Of a DNA stretch of 64,000 nt, positions 37,926 to 48,400 are shown one piece after another (positions within the stretch are counted from its first letter, which is position 1; each line of letters begins with the position of its first letter). The position numbers and the translations under genes were made by a program. The stretch spans positions 682,001 to 746,000 of the forward strand of contig JAGKQI010000064.1 in the NCBI GenBank assembly GCA_018806915.1. Direction: 5' to 3'. This stretch comes from Phytophthora colocasiae (lineage: Eukaryota; Oomycota; Peronosporomycetes; Peronosporales; Peronosporaceae). Below the pieces are notes generated by a model. It ran no database searches. It was not told where the DNA came from and saw nothing but the letters and a program-made list of their open reading frames with translations.

Positions 37926-39659
37926 ACTCTGCAAAGTGTCGATAAAATTCTCCGCGCTAATAGTAAAACACTAGCCAATTATGCACTCCCCCCACTCGAG
38001 AATTACGACCAGGACGCGGTTTATGACCATCACGAAGAAGACTTGATTGATCAAGAACTTAACGCCTACCCGTTAGAACAATTGGAGAGTACCGTCGCGG
38101 GTGTCAGCAACTTGAACGAGGGTCAAAGGGTCATTTTTGATCAAGTGATTGGTGCGGTACAAAATCCAGAAGTTGGTCAGAAACTATTCTTTATCGACGG
38201 ACCAGGTGGTACCGGTAAATCGTTCCTGCTCGAACAAATTCTTGCCAGAGTGCGTTTGGACGGAGGGGTAGCAGTGGCAGTCGCTTCCAGTGGAATCGCA
38301 GCAACATTGCTGACAGGGGGTCATACGGCGCATTCTACATTTCGAATTCCGCTAAAATTGAACGATCATTCCACCTGCAGCATCTCCAAACAGAGCCAGA
38401 AGGCTAAGTTGATACGCCGAGCCAACTTGATTATCTGGGACGAAGCCCCCATGATGCAACGAGCGTGTTTTGAAGCTGTGGACAGGACTTTGCGTGACAT
38501 TATGAACAACGAAGCGGAACCGTTTGGAGGGAAGGTTATGGGTTTTAGTGGAGACCATCGTCAGATACTTCCTGTATTAAGGAATGCCACCAGAGCAGAG
38601 ACGCTAAAGGCATCCCCATTATGGCAGTATCTTCGGCAAGTACGACTAATCGAAAATATGCGCGTGAAGACAGCACCTGATCCAGACAGTGCGGCAGAGT
38701 TAGCTGAATTTTCAGACTTCTTGCTTCAGATTGGTGAGGGGCGCTTTCCTGTGAACCGCGACATCGATGATAGCGATATCTGCATCCCAAAGACTATGTG
38801 CGTCGGGACGTCTGGGTCTGGTAGTTCTTCGAGAGCAACCGAGTCATCGGACGAGGATTCAGAATATGAGTTCCCAAACTTCGCTTTGCTACCACCTGTC
38901 GTGTCTGTAAGCGAACACGAGTCGGATGACGATCGCCGTACCCAAAATGTCAACGCATTAATTGACGCTGTTTATCCCGGAGTTGAGGGTGCTGATTTAC
39001 CGGACGAGTACTTTGTGAACCGTGCAATTTTGGCTCCCACCAATGCAAGCGTTCGCAGAATTAACGAATTGGTAGCCGAACGGTTGTCTGGAGAGACAAG
39101 AGAGTACCGTTCCAACGATAGCCTCGACGGCCCCGAAGATCAAAACCTATTTGAGACTGAGTTTTTGAATTCTCTCAATTTCTCAGGGATGCCGCCTCAC
39201 AAGATGGTTCTCAAAGTTGGCACTCCTATCATTATGATCCGCAACTTAAATAGTGATGAAGGGTTGTGCAACGGGACGCGTCTGCGAGTGGTGTCGTTGC
39301 GTGAAAAGTGTATTGACGCGACCATAATGTCGGGAACTCGGCGCGGCCAACGAGTGTTCATCCCACGTATCGTGTTTCTCAGCGATGATGAGGATAAGGA
39401 GTTTCCATTTACGTTGAGACGTAAACAGTTCCCTGTCGTACCAGCGTTCGCGATGACAATTAACAAGGCCCAGGGCCAGTCGATCCACAACGTAGGAATC
39501 TACCTGGAATCACCTGTGTTTGCGCACGGCCAACTCTACGTTGCACTTTCGAGAGTTACATCCAGAAAGGCGATCACGATAGCCATCGATCCGAGAGCAT
39601 TCGATGAAAGTGGTGCGGCGCACACCAAAAACATTGTATATCGAGAGATTTTTCAGTAG
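37926..39659 (+). CDS. H2 PIF1-family helicase (interrupted RepHel)
   Basis: This continues the RepHel frame of 27709-29529 exactly across the retrotransposon. Walker A FIDGPGGTGKSFLLEQI is at about 38185-38240, Walker B LIIWDEAPMMQRAC at about 38430-38465, GDHRQILPVL at about 38555-38580, and FAMTINKAQGQSIHNVG and YVALSRVTSRKAI at about 39440-39570. It ends at TAG 39657-39659. It closely parallels H1. With the insertion the helicase is separated from the Rep; the internal ATG at 38043 could only start a truncated product. Confidence 0.88.
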   Translation, partial: TLQSVDKILRANSKTLANYALPPLENYDQDAVYDHHEEDLIDQELNAYPLEQLESTVAGVSNLNEGQRVIFDQVIGAVQNPEVGQKLFFIDGPGGTGKSFLLEQILARVRLDGGVAVAVASSGIAATLLTGGHTAHSTFRIPLKLNDHSTCSISKQSQKAKLIRRANLIIWDEAPMMQRACFEAVDRTLRDIMNNEAEPFGGKVMGFSGDHRQILPVLRNATRAETLKASPLWQYLRQVRLIENMRVKTAPDPDSAAELAEFSDFLLQIGEGRFPVNRDIDDSDICIPKTMCVGTSGSGSSSRATESSDEDSEYEFPNFALLPPVVSVSEHESDDDRRTQNVNALIDAVYPGVEGADLPDEYFVNRAILAPTNASVRRINELVAERLSGETREYRSNDSLDGPEDQNLFETEFLNSLNFSGMPPHKMVLKVGTPIIMIRNLNSDEGLCNGTRLRVVSLREKCIDATIMSGTRRGQRVFIPRIVFLSDDEDKEFPFTLRRKQFPVVPAFAMTINKAQGQSIHNVGIYLESPVFAHGQLYVALSRVTSRKAITIAIDPRAFDESGAAHTKNIVYREIFQ

Positions 39660-39723
39660 AAAACTGTATTTCATAATAACAGGATAATTTGCTGCTAAAA
39701 TGTCTACCTATTGCTAAAACCCA

Positions 39724-39753
39724 CGCCCGCGTAGCGGGCGTCACCAGCCCTAG
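39724..39753 (+). terminator. Helitron H2 3' hairpin and CTAG end
   Basis: Stem cgcccgc/gcgggcg, loop gta, then tcaccagcc and CTAG followed by T. It is identical in the stem to the H1 terminus, which suggests the same Rep would recognise both. Confidence 0.9.
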
Positions 39754-40602
39754 TGTATTATTATAATCAATTCATGTATTACATGTATATGCCATATACG
39801 TGAATAGTGAACGGGTCGTAAGCTTATAACCTACTATATAGCATGGAACCAGGTCCACAACCACACAAGATGGAGATGGGCCAAGGTACTGATTACCAGT
39901 ACGTTTTTGCACTGCTCATCGTCACTTTATACACTACGACGCAGAATATATATCAGGCGTTCACTACTCACGCTACATACTGTACTGTACATAATACATA
40001 TAATATACGTGTACATATTATGTACACGTATATGTGGGGGGGGGAAGGGAGGACTCGAACCCCTTATACATATATATATATGTATTAGGTACACACGTAT
40101 ATGTGCTGTGCAAGTAGACGACGATACAGTACCGCAATTGTTTACTGACGCGTTTGGTTTACCAACGGTAGTCGCAACGATCCTGTCTCACACGCACAGT
40201 GACGATACAGTTTTCACCAACATGTACGTGTACATGTAGTTGGGACAATCTCTAATAGAGTGGTTTCGTTAATGTCTTACATACCTGATGCGTCAACAAC
40301 TGAAGGGTTCCTTCCAACAAGTCTAGCATTTACTTCGTTTAGCAAAACCACAGTTGGAACTTTACCTTCAGTGTGTACTGTTCTGCGCTAATTTAAAGTT
40401 GGCGAATAGGTCTGCGTTTAGAGCTCGTGCATTGGACACTGTCCAATGGACAGTAAAGCGATCTTCAGGCATGTTGTCAATAGATTTGGTGCAAACAAAC
40501 CAACTCTCACGTCCTGTACACGGCGCAGCTTCGAGGTTTTCGGTACGGCGAGTCAAAATCAGCAAAAATATCCTCCGCCACAAGCATCCATTACCTGATT
40601 TT
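39754..40602. other. Intergenic, microsatellite and SINE-like trace
   Basis: There is no gene. It contains TA/AC-rich palindromic stretches (tgtacacgtatatg, tatatatatatg) around 40000-40110. Near 40051-40063 the minus strand reads GGGGTTCGAGTCC, a Pol III B-box; no A-box or tRNA fold is evident, so a decayed tRNA-derived SINE is only a possibility. This gap separates the repeat-rich half from the gene-dense half of the window. Confidence 0.45.
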
Positions 40603-42786
40603 CTACCTTTCGCTAGTGACGTGCTCCTGTAATTCGGAGCTCCTGCTATCCGAGAATTCCTCCTCCTGGTCAATTGGGACCTCACCACGACAAACCTCCG
40701 CAAAGTTGTGCGCGCAACCGTGGTCGAACGGATTGAAGAACTCGTCCATTGGGGTCTTCAGATACGGATACTTGTCCTTGTTGAACACTTCGTTCGTCGT
40801 CAAGTTGCGGCTCACATTGCGCAGCTGAATCAGCAACAATGTGGCTGTCGGCAGGCCGAAAACGGTCGCACACAGGAGAAGAAACCAGTGGATTCCATGT
40901 AGCAGCAGCGTTGAAGACTCCGCGTGTGGATGAACGTCTCCAGCCAGTGCCCATTCTGGTGGTTGTAGCCATCTCCACGGCCACGCAGCGTCCTCAGCAG
41001 TACTTCCAATTGGATGTAAAGGGAATTTTCCGAGTAAAATACTCAACGATATTGAGCCGACAGTGAAGCAAAAGCTTGACAACGTTGTGAGGAAAATCAG
41101 AAAGCTTCGATGGTTGCCAATCCCCACGCAATTGTTAATCCACGGACAGTGGTGGTCGAATCGGTACACGCAGCGTCTACAGGCTGAGCAGTGTTTCGAG
41201 CGTTGAGGCTTGCGAGTGACGCACGTTGGACACGGGACAGCGTTATCTTCCGTAGCCAACAACTCGTAGGCGGGGCGTGTGGAGCGCGGGACGTATCCAG
41301 GATCCTTGATACACACGTATACGTACATGATACACGTGAAAGTCAAAAATGCCAGCCCCGTGGTCTGATGTCGCTCAGTTTCAGTCGGGTTCTGAGAAGA
41401 CGACAGGCACGGCACTGCGAAAATGAGCGACAAGGTCGCTGCGGTTAACACCATTCCAAAAAAGAAAAGCACGGAGGCTCCTTTGCGTGACGCCCAAGCC
41501 ACCAGTCGATCCGAAGCGCCAGCCTTCAAAGCGTTCGCAGTGTCAAAGTGCGCTCCTTGTTTCGCAATATCCATCGCCGTTCTTCCGTGTTTGTCCTTGG
41601 CGTTTACCGGTGCTCCTTCAACTACAAGCTGCTTGGCCAAAAATGCATCTCCCAGAGCGCTAGCGATCATGAGCGGTGTCTGCTTCTCAGAATCACAGAT
41701 CTTCTGGTTCGCACCGTACCCAACCAGCAGCATTGCAGTGTACTGGAAGCCCTCAAAAACAGCCCAGTGCAAGGCTGTAGCTCCACGACTATCCGTCTGG
41801 TTTACATCTGCTCCACGGGATACCAGTAGACTCACGAATGCAGCATTGCCTGTACTAGCGGCATAGTGAATCGCTGTCATTCCGGAGGAGTTCATCGCAT
41901 CTAGAGACGCTCCGGAGTCGATTAAACTAGTCGCACAAGCCACCGACGTGCACAACATCAACGCCGTCGCACGGTGCTTGGATTCACCACATCGACTGTC
42001 CAAGAAGTCCTGAAGCGTTCCACATGAACGTTCCTGCTCCTGGTCCTGCGTCTCAGTACTAGCATTGCTATTAGTTTCTTCATCCATGAGCTCTAGGTCT
42101 CCTTTATCCGACGCACATTCCGGAGCTCCATTGAGTTGACCGCGCAAGTGAATATGCCTCTTCTCTGCAGTCCTCATTGTCATCAAGGCGTCTTTATTCT
42201 TCGGGAAATACTTGTTCGCCACCGACACGAGATACTCCACGACCGTCGGGTGTTCGTACAGCACCGCTAGATGCAGAGAGTTCATCTGGTGCCTTGCTTC
42301 GTGCACAGTTAAAAGACGGTAGACGCTTTCCGCTACTCGTCGTCTTGTCGCTTCCATACCATTCCTGTCTGTACGTTTCTCCTCCTGTGGCTGTTCCTGT
42401 CTCTCTACTGCTTTACTGATAGCCATCTCCACTGCACTTTGAGCTTGGAAATAGTCTCCTTTCACACAGGCAGAGCCGAGAACTTTAGCAGGAGATGCAA
42501 AGTACGAGTATTGACTCTCTGCAACTTCTTCTTCGTCACTTTGAGGCTCATCTTCATGCTGTGAGAGCAGCGCTGATAAATTACCGGAACGAGGCGGAGA
42601 AGTCGCTTTAATATCGTCTTCCGATTCGTCATTGGGTCTAACAGCGAACGGTGAGAAAGCAGAAGAAGACGGTGACGACGCCGCGTAACTCGGAGACAAT
42701 AACGGAGCTCCTGAGCCGGAATTCGAGCGTGCCGATCCGATCAGCGGCGTCAACTCTGTCGCCGCATCTTTCGGGGCTGCTCGCAT
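40603..42786 (-). CDS. Ankyrin-repeat DHHC protein S-acyltransferase
   Basis: This encodes 727 residues on the minus strand, ATG at 42786, no intron. The N-terminal third is Ser-rich and probably disordered. Ankyrin repeats occupy about residues 265-420 (TAIHYAASTGNAAFVSLLVS, then ATALHWAVFEGFQYTAMLLV). A pair of membrane segments follows, then the DHHC cysteine-rich domain (CPTCVTRKPQRSKHCSACRR...FDHHCPWINNCVG, catalytic DHHC at about 543-546) and two more membrane segments, giving four in total. This is the architecture of yeast Akr1 and human ZDHHC17: an enzyme that palmitoylates cysteines on the cytosolic face of Golgi or endosomal membranes, with the ankyrin part recruiting substrates. 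It is divergent from the aminotransferase, about 200-270 bp between starts. Confidence 0.92.
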   Translation of the reverse strand: MRAAPKDAATELTPLIGSARSNSGSGAPLLSPSYAASSPSSSAFSPFAVRPNDESEDDIKATSPPRSGNLSALLSQHEDEPQSDEEEVAESQYSYFASPAKVLGSACVKGDYFQAQSAVEMAISKAVERQEQPQEEKRTDRNGMEATRRRVAESVYRLLTVHEARHQMNSLHLAVLYEHPTVVEYLVSVANKYFPKNKDALMTMRTAEKRHIHLRGQLNGAPECASDKGDLELMDEETNSNASTETQDQEQERSCGTLQDFLDSRCGESKHRATALMLCTSVACATSLIDSGASLDAMNSSGMTAIHYAASTGNAAFVSLLVSRGADVNQTDSRGATALHWAVFEGFQYTAMLLVGYGANQKICDSEKQTPLMIASALGDAFLAKQLVVEGAPVNAKDKHGRTAMDIAKQGAHFDTANALKAGASDRLVAWASRKGASVLFFFGMVLTAATLSLIFAVPCLSSSQNPTETERHQTTGLAFLTFTCIMYVYVCIKDPGYVPRSTRPAYELLATEDNAVPCPTCVTRKPQRSKHCSACRRCVYRFDHHCPWINNCVGIGNHRSFLIFLTTLSSFCFTVGSISLSILLGKFPLHPIGSTAEDAAWPWRWLQPPEWALAGDVHPHAESSTLLLHGIHWFLLLCATVFGLPTATLLLIQLRNVSRNLTTNEVFNKDKYPYLKTPMDEFFNPFDHGCAHNFAEVCRGEVPIDQEEEFSDSRSSELQEHVTSER

Positions 42787-42983
42787 GTCTTGCCTTGTCT
42801 GTACAGTTATAGTCGCTTCTAGGTTGCTTAGGTATAGTATTAACGGAGATAATAGACGAGAAAGTTATCGCGAGGGCATACGCAGGGCTTGGAGAAGCGG
42901 GAGATCCCGTGGATCCGATAGTCGTAGGTGGCAGAGGGCTGTCTACCGGGAAAAAAAACTCAGCATGTCATTAAGTCATTATA

Positions 42984-44156
42984 ATGAGGTATGAATTATT
43001 CATACGTTATGTTTTGCGTGTTTCCCCCCATTACAGATCATTCCTCAACCAAGCACCAATGGCGTCCTCTGCTTCTCCTGCTGTGTGGGACTCGGCTACG
43101 CAGACGTTCCATGGCGGTCAGGACTGGAAGTTCCTGTCGAACTTTGCTGAGGACTTTAGTGTGACGACCAACGCTCTGGGTACGCCCAAGAAGGCACTGG
43201 AGGCGGCTACGCAGGCTATGAGCACTGTGCACCACTATCCTCCGGCTGACTTCCAGCCGGCTATCAGTCATTTGGCTGAGTTCCTTTGGCCTGAAAACTG
43301 GCAGCAAAACTTGCCACTGCTGCTGATGGGAAACGGAGCGAGTGAACTCATTGACCTGGTGATTCGCAGTGTTCAGCCTGGCGGTTGGCGTCCTGGAGGC
43401 ACCGTCACCCAGTACAAGGAGTATGAGCGCTCCAGTAAGGCTGACGGACGTGAGACGCTGGAGTGGAACGACCCTAAGGCAGCTCTTACGTGTCTGGTTA
43501 ACCCCACGAATCCGACTGGAGACTACATGAGCGTGGAGGAGATGAAGAACTACATCGAGACCAACTGCCCCGACAACCACACCATCATCATCGATGAGAG
43601 TATGCAGCCGTGGGTGGGACCCAAGTGGCGTGAAGACTCGCTCATCCACCAACGTGACTGGGTCAAGCAGCTCAGCGAGACTCGCCGTATCAACGTGTGG
43701 GTTATGACCAGTTGGACCAAGATCTGGTCCTGCACGGGTCTGCGTATCGGCAGCGTCGTGGCCCCCACGCCGGAACACGCCGCAGAGATCAAGCGCAAGC
43801 AAGTGCCGTGGTCCGTCAACTCCATGGCGCTGGCCTTTGTGTCTGCTGTGGTCAAGGATGACGCGTACCTGCAGGAAACTTGGGACGTCACGCCTAAGTG
43901 GCGCGCCAATGCTGTGGAGAAGCTGTCCAAGCGATTCCCTACTTGGGAATTTTTCGGCAAGCCCTTCCTGTCGTGGATCTGGTTGGATACCAAGTCGGTT
44001 GCCACGGCCGAAGAAGCCTGCAAGCTGGCCAAGGAGCACGGCGTTCCCGTTCGCAGTGGCAAGCCTGGCTACAACCTCCCCACTTTCGTGCGTATTGCTG
44101 TTCGCAGTCCGGAGCAGACAGCGGTGCTGCTCAAGGCCTGGGAGCCGCTTCAATAA
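42984..44156 (+). CDS. PLP-dependent class I/II aminotransferase (HisC-like)
   Basis: This encodes up to 390 residues. The well-placed ATG is at 43059 (context accaatggc), giving 365 residues. The frame also contains an upstream ATG at 42984, between which a 48-bp segment 42989-43036 has intron borders (gtatga...ttacag after a pyrimidine run) and is a multiple of three. Fold-type I motifs: NPTNPTGDY (substrate/PLP region), DES (pyridine-binding Asp) and TSWTKIWSCTGLRIG with the Schiff-base Lys and a conserved Arg, plus a C-terminal FVRIAVRSPEQ. The pattern resembles histidinol-phosphate aminotransferase and threonine-phosphate decarboxylase; the true substrate is not determinable. Codon use is G/C-ending, suggesting good expression. 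Confidence 0.85.
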   Translation: MRYELFIRYVLRVSPHYRSFLNQAPMASSASPAVWDSATQTFHGGQDWKFLSNFAEDFSVTTNALGTPKKALEAATQAMSTVHHYPPADFQPAISHLAEFLWPENWQQNLPLLLMGNGASELIDLVIRSVQPGGWRPGGTVTQYKEYERSSKADGRETLEWNDPKAALTCLVNPTNPTGDYMSVEEMKNYIETNCPDNHTIIIDESMQPWVGPKWREDSLIHQRDWVKQLSETRRINVWVMTSWTKIWSCTGLRIGSVVAPTPEHAAEIKRKQVPWSVNSMALAFVSAVVKDDAYLQETWDVTPKWRANAVEKLSKRFPTWEFFGKPFLSWIWLDTKSVATAEEACKLAKEHGVPVRSGKPGYNLPTFVRIAVRSPEQTAVLLKAWEPLQ

Positions 44157-44271
44157 GCTCTGCAGCAGTTCGCTTCCTTTAACAAAACTACTGCTGTACG
44201 AATTGGTTAGAACAGACCTAGCCATGAAAAAGCAAGCAGCTAATTCCATTGGAATCGTTTTCTAAAGGTCT

Positions 44272-44763
44272 TTACTCTCTGTCGGGGGACATTCGGTGGT
44301 CGAGTCTCTTAAATTTACCCTCCCAGCCACGCACCACCTCGGTGTATTTCTCGATCAGGTCGTTCTTCTCCGCCAATTCCGCTTCCAAGTTGAGGATCTC
44401 CAGCTCCAGTTCGCTCTGTTGCTGGCGACCAGCAGGTTCTGCATCCGAGGATCTCTCGAGACTCATAGAGGATAAACTATCCACCGTGTCGTTCAAGAAG
44501 AGCTGCTCGAGCTGCTTCGCGTGCAGGAAAAACTCCTCCAGACGCGCCTCAATCTCCGCCGTGTCGGCCGCGTCTCGCACGGGGTTGAAGCGGCAGTGCG
44601 GGGGGTACTGAATGGGAGGGCACACAAGTGACAGGCAGCTGGCGAATGCCGCGTTCATCTCCGACAGCGCCGTCTCCCCGGCGGAGGTGGAGGCCGCTGC
44701 GTCGACGTCCTCTTGGTCAGGTTCGACCTTCATGGTAAGGGATGGAATCAATTGTAATGTCAT
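44272..44763 (-). CDS. MED28-like Mediator subunit (putative)
   Basis: A small acidic, helical protein of 163 residues (153 if the ATG at 44733 is used). Three blocks follow the order of metazoan MED28: ALSEMNAAFASCLSLV near the N-terminus, EIEARLEEFFLHAKQLEQLF in the middle, and ELEILNLEAELAEKNDLIEK...GWEGKFKRL as a C-terminal coiled coil. MED28 is a head/core-associated subunit of the Mediator complex that links transcription factors to RNA polymerase II. Similarity was judged from remembered family patterns, not a search; any short coiled-coil protein could mimic it. It is convergent with the aminotransferase, 115 bp apart. Confidence 0.5.
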   Translation of the reverse strand: MTLQLIPSLTMKVEPDQEDVDAAASTSAGETALSEMNAAFASCLSLVCPPIQYPPHCRFNPVRDAADTAEIEARLEEFFLHAKQLEQLFLNDTVDSLSSMSLERSSDAEPAGRQQQSELELEILNLEAELAEKNDLIEKYTEVVRGWEGKFKRLDHRMSPDRE

Positions 44764-44878
44764 TATTTATTGAGATTCACATGTGTGACAGTCAAGACAA
44801 CTTCAACTGTAGTGAAGTTTATTACTACAGTACATGTACTTAATTTACGCTTACCCGATTTACATTGTGGGCTCTAAT

Positions 44879-45418
44879 TTATCTACTTTTTGGTGCTCTA
44901 CTGACGGAGCTGTAGCCTTTGGCAGCTTGCACGATCTCACGCGCAATCTTCTTCTCTTCCTTGAGCTGCAACAGTTTTTCTTTCTGTCTAGCGTTGTGTA
45001 GCGCATCATGGCGCTTCATTTGCACGCGTCGACGTAGCTCTTCCTCTTCTCGCTGCTTCTTGCGTTCTGCATCTTCGGCCAATTTGAACTCCTGGTCAAT
45101 GATAAACAGTTTCGACTTCTGCTTGTCCAGATCCACGATGCGACCGCGCTGGTCGATCAACCCGAGCTCGTTCAGGTGATTTTGGAGCGGGCGACTCTCG
45201 AAGTGGTGACGCAAATTCCGGTCCATCAACGCGTTGTACTGCGGCAGCCGTTCCTGGTGCACTCCTGACAAGTTGAAGCCGTTTTCGCGCTGGCGAAGGT
45301 ATTCTTCGCTCCTCTTTTTCGCCAGCGCGCTCCCAACCATTTGCCTTGTGCTCTGCAGGTGTCGTTGCTGAATGGAGCACTGCAGGTCTGGCAACGTCAT
45401 AAGACTGCTACATCCCAT
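44879..45418 (-). CDS. Conserved-looking coiled-coil protein
   Basis: This encodes 179 residues on the minus strand. The ATG at 45418 begins MGCSSLMT; in-frame alternatives are at 45400 and 45340. The middle has LPQYNALMDRNLRHHFESRP and GLIDQRGRIVDLDKQKSKLF, then a charged coiled coil rich in Glu, Lys and Arg to the end. I do not recognise the family; the style resembles short ciliary or axonemal proteins but this is a guess. The MGC start could be acylated, though the residue expected at position 6 (Ser/Thr) is absent. Only 36 bp separate it from the stop of BRCA2 on the same strand. Confidence 0.65.
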   Translation of the reverse strand: MGCSSLMTLPDLQCSIQQRHLQSTRQMVGSALAKKRSEEYLRQRENGFNLSGVHQERLPQYNALMDRNLRHHFESRPLQNHLNELGLIDQRGRIVDLDKQKSKLFIIDQEFKLAEDAERKKQREEEELRRRVQMKRHDALHNARQKEKLLQLKEEKKIAREIVQAAKGYSSVSRAPKSR

Positions 45419-45454
45419 ACACGTGCTATTTCAAGCCCAAATGCAACGACCATA

Positions 45455-48400
45455 TCACTGTTGGGGAGGCGCCACGGTCGCTGCCAGCCAATATGAAGCG
45501 TGTTGCCGCTCCCATGGCTTCCAGCTATTCATTAGACGCTCGTTGGTGCATTGTCGAACCTCAAAGCGGAAGGTACTGGCACCGTTTTGCTCCTTACCTT
45601 CTTGTAGCATCGCTGAGACGCCTAGAACAATACCCTTGGCCTCTTCGTAGCAAAATCCCTTGCCCTTTTGAAGCAAAGCCTGCATCGACAGCAGTACTTC
45701 TTGAGTAAGATACACCGTCCGGAATGTGACATCATCTGCCACCATTTTCACACACGCGATAGCTACCACATCGCGCGAGAACATGAACTTGTTGGATCCG
45801 ACCAACGGCATGATCTTGACGATATTTGCATCCCACTGTAAGAGGTGGCTTTGAGTTTTTGATGACTCGTCATCTCCCAGTTCGGTTGACGTATTTTCGC
45901 TACCCTCTTCATGGGCTTGCAGGTCCTGAGTGAGTCGTTCTTGCTCTACAGCCTCAACATGGTGCTCATTGCAATCTTGGGATGGAACGAAATCCATTCG
46001 TAGAATATCTCGCTCCACATACTTCTTGAGTTGGGCAAGTTCTGCGGCAAAGTTGCTTGTCGTAGGTGAGATCTTCGACGGAGACCCGCGTGTGGTAGAA
46101 ATGCCTGATTCACGCTGCAGCAGCTGGAAGTGGTCCCAGAACGGAGACTTTTTGGAAGGGAACGACACAATCTGCGTACTCTCAACCAAGATACAGTCTA
46201 AGATGCGTAGTTGTTCGTCGTAGTGTGAAACTTCAAGGCCGCTCAAACACAAAATCACGCCCTCTTTCCAGATACTTTTGCTTCCCCGACGAAAGACAAA
46301 TGACGGTGACGAGGCGCGTTTCAAGGGGCTGTTGTTCTTCTTTTTCTGCATAGTCACTTCCATCCCAGACACGCGGATACTCATCAAGTGACCACTTTGG
46401 TCCGTGACGAAGACGTGTTCGACATATCGAGACTCATTCGGCTTAATCTCGCGGTCAAGCAGCGAAATTTCAGTCTGTCTCTTCGCTGATGAACTAGCTA
46501 CTTCTTGTGGCTCTCGAGCTGCAACTGCTACGACGCAGACACAGACGTCGACTGTCGGCCTCCGTTCATTCCTTCGCCCGTTTATTCCATCTTCAAAATT
46601 CGATCGGTAATCCATCGTCGCCTGTTGGATATCGACACACCTACCGGTTTGCGGTGAAATACTTATGGTTTCGTCACCTGCGAACGATGCGTCATTGTGA
46701 ACTTCCTCAAACCCGGTATGTTTTGTTGAACTCAGCCGCAAAAATGCGTCCTGACCACGCCCGCCGTCGATTTTCCAATTCACAGTCAAGCTGCTGGCAA
46801 AGTACTCGGATCCTTCTCGAAGCCCGCCAGACAGTAACTCATCAGAAGGACGCCAAATCGTCAAAATGCCGCAACCTATACCTTGCTGTTTGCTGGTCGT
46901 GCCGTGAGTACACTCCACATCCACTTTTATAAACGGGATTGGATGTGGTACATCAGTTTGGTCATTGCTCAACCAGTTGTCTGCTCTGCTACACACGTCT
47001 TCATGCACGCCTTTTTTCTCCATGGCTATCCGTGCGTACTCGGATCGAAGCTCGAAATACAAAGGTAGCTGTTCCTCACAGAGAATGCGTGGTCCTAGTG
47101 TCCATTCTTTCGACTGAAGATGGAGGACCGGAGAAATACGTGTCACTCGAACTCGTACAGACCGAATCATCCCGCCGCCGACCTCTAGACTTTTTAGAGG
47201 CACGCTCTTTAACAACGAAAACGTAAGTTGAGGTTGTTGTTTTCGGTGTCGCAAACTCCTGGGGGTCATGTAGTGCAGCTTTTCAACTCCCAAGCGCATG
47301 TCAAATCGTACACGACGCGTACTATTGTACCGCAATTGAAGATATGGCCATTGCGAGAGATCCTCTTTAGCCAACAAAGGATTCTTCCACTTCTCTCGAA
47401 CAATCGCGCACTCCAAAGGATCAATTCCCTCTGATGAGTTTTGCAGTGATGCATTCCACGTCGCGATTTTTGTCCCAACCAGGCTTGATTTTGTATGGAG
47501 TCTCCACAACACAGCAGCTAGTGGTGCATCAGGCATAGCGTAGACAGAATACCAGCCGTCTGTGAGAACAAGCGCCAAATTCCAGCTGACAGGCAGCTCC
47601 TGCTCAACGATGCTGTTGCTGCCAGCAGGAAAAGGCAGCACTGCAGCAATGCATAGTGTCATGCAGCTTAAGGAGCTTGCATCTCGCTGGACAATTTTCT
47701 TCAGAATGGAGCGTTGTCCATTATCCAACTCGCGCTGGTACCGATGACAGATCTGCTTCAGAATTTGATCCTTCGTAAGATATTTCTCCAGTAAGAGACG
47801 AGGTGAGGAGCGCTCCGTAGCAGCCAATTTCCACACAATCCATCTATAATGGTTGAAAAACCACTCGAATGTCGCTCCGGCTTTCTTCAAGATATATTGT
47901 CCTGTTCTGAGCTGGCGGTAGAGTTGTAGCGGGCCAATGCAAAAGGCAGAATCGGTAGGCTCCGCAGAAGAGAAAATCAAACTGCCATCACGCGTGAAGA
48001 GTACACTGGAAGCATTTTCAGCTGTGATGCAGTTGAGCACTTGTACACGCGGCGGGTCGTATTTTCCACAATCAAGAGTATGGTCGTTGCGTAGCTCCAT
48101 GACTGTAGTCAATGAAATCTTCATAGATTCCTGGTAAATGAAAAATCGAGTCTCTGTGTCATCCACCTTTCGCTTTTTTATAGCGTGACCTCCAGTGTCG
48201 TAATGGTTCACGGAGTTGCTGGCACACAACCGTTTGCTGGTAACTGGCGGGTTGAACCTCCTTTTCCTGATCGTTTTGGAGCGAGGTTCAATAGATGGTT
48301 TCTGTGTCGCCGTTTCATGCCGCTCAGGATATTTGACTCTTAACCTGGAATGCAATAGATTTGGTATCGGTGTCGATCTCGATGCTTTACAGGCTTCAAG

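Larger units (their letters stand above)
24594..39753 (+). mobile_element. Helitron H2, split by Gypsy-B
   Basis: H2 begins TC at 24594, directly preceded by A, with a Helitron-like 5' end (TCCACACTATCC, then cgcaaagtgtctgtccg). It ends at hairpin cgcccgc-gta-gcgggcg (39724-39740) and CTAG at 39750-39753 followed by T. The net element is about 6.8 kb after subtracting the 8.4-kb retrotransposon and one target-site copy. Its start lies only three bases after the end of H1, giving a head-to-tail pair. The Rep core and helicase are intact apart from the insertion; the N-terminal region is degenerate. Confidence 0.85.

Noticed and set aside
43038..44249. 403-codon minus-strand frame opposite the aminotransferase
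   Set aside because: It is a shadow of a G/C-ending codon series; no motif, and the plus strand has clear PLP-enzyme motifs.
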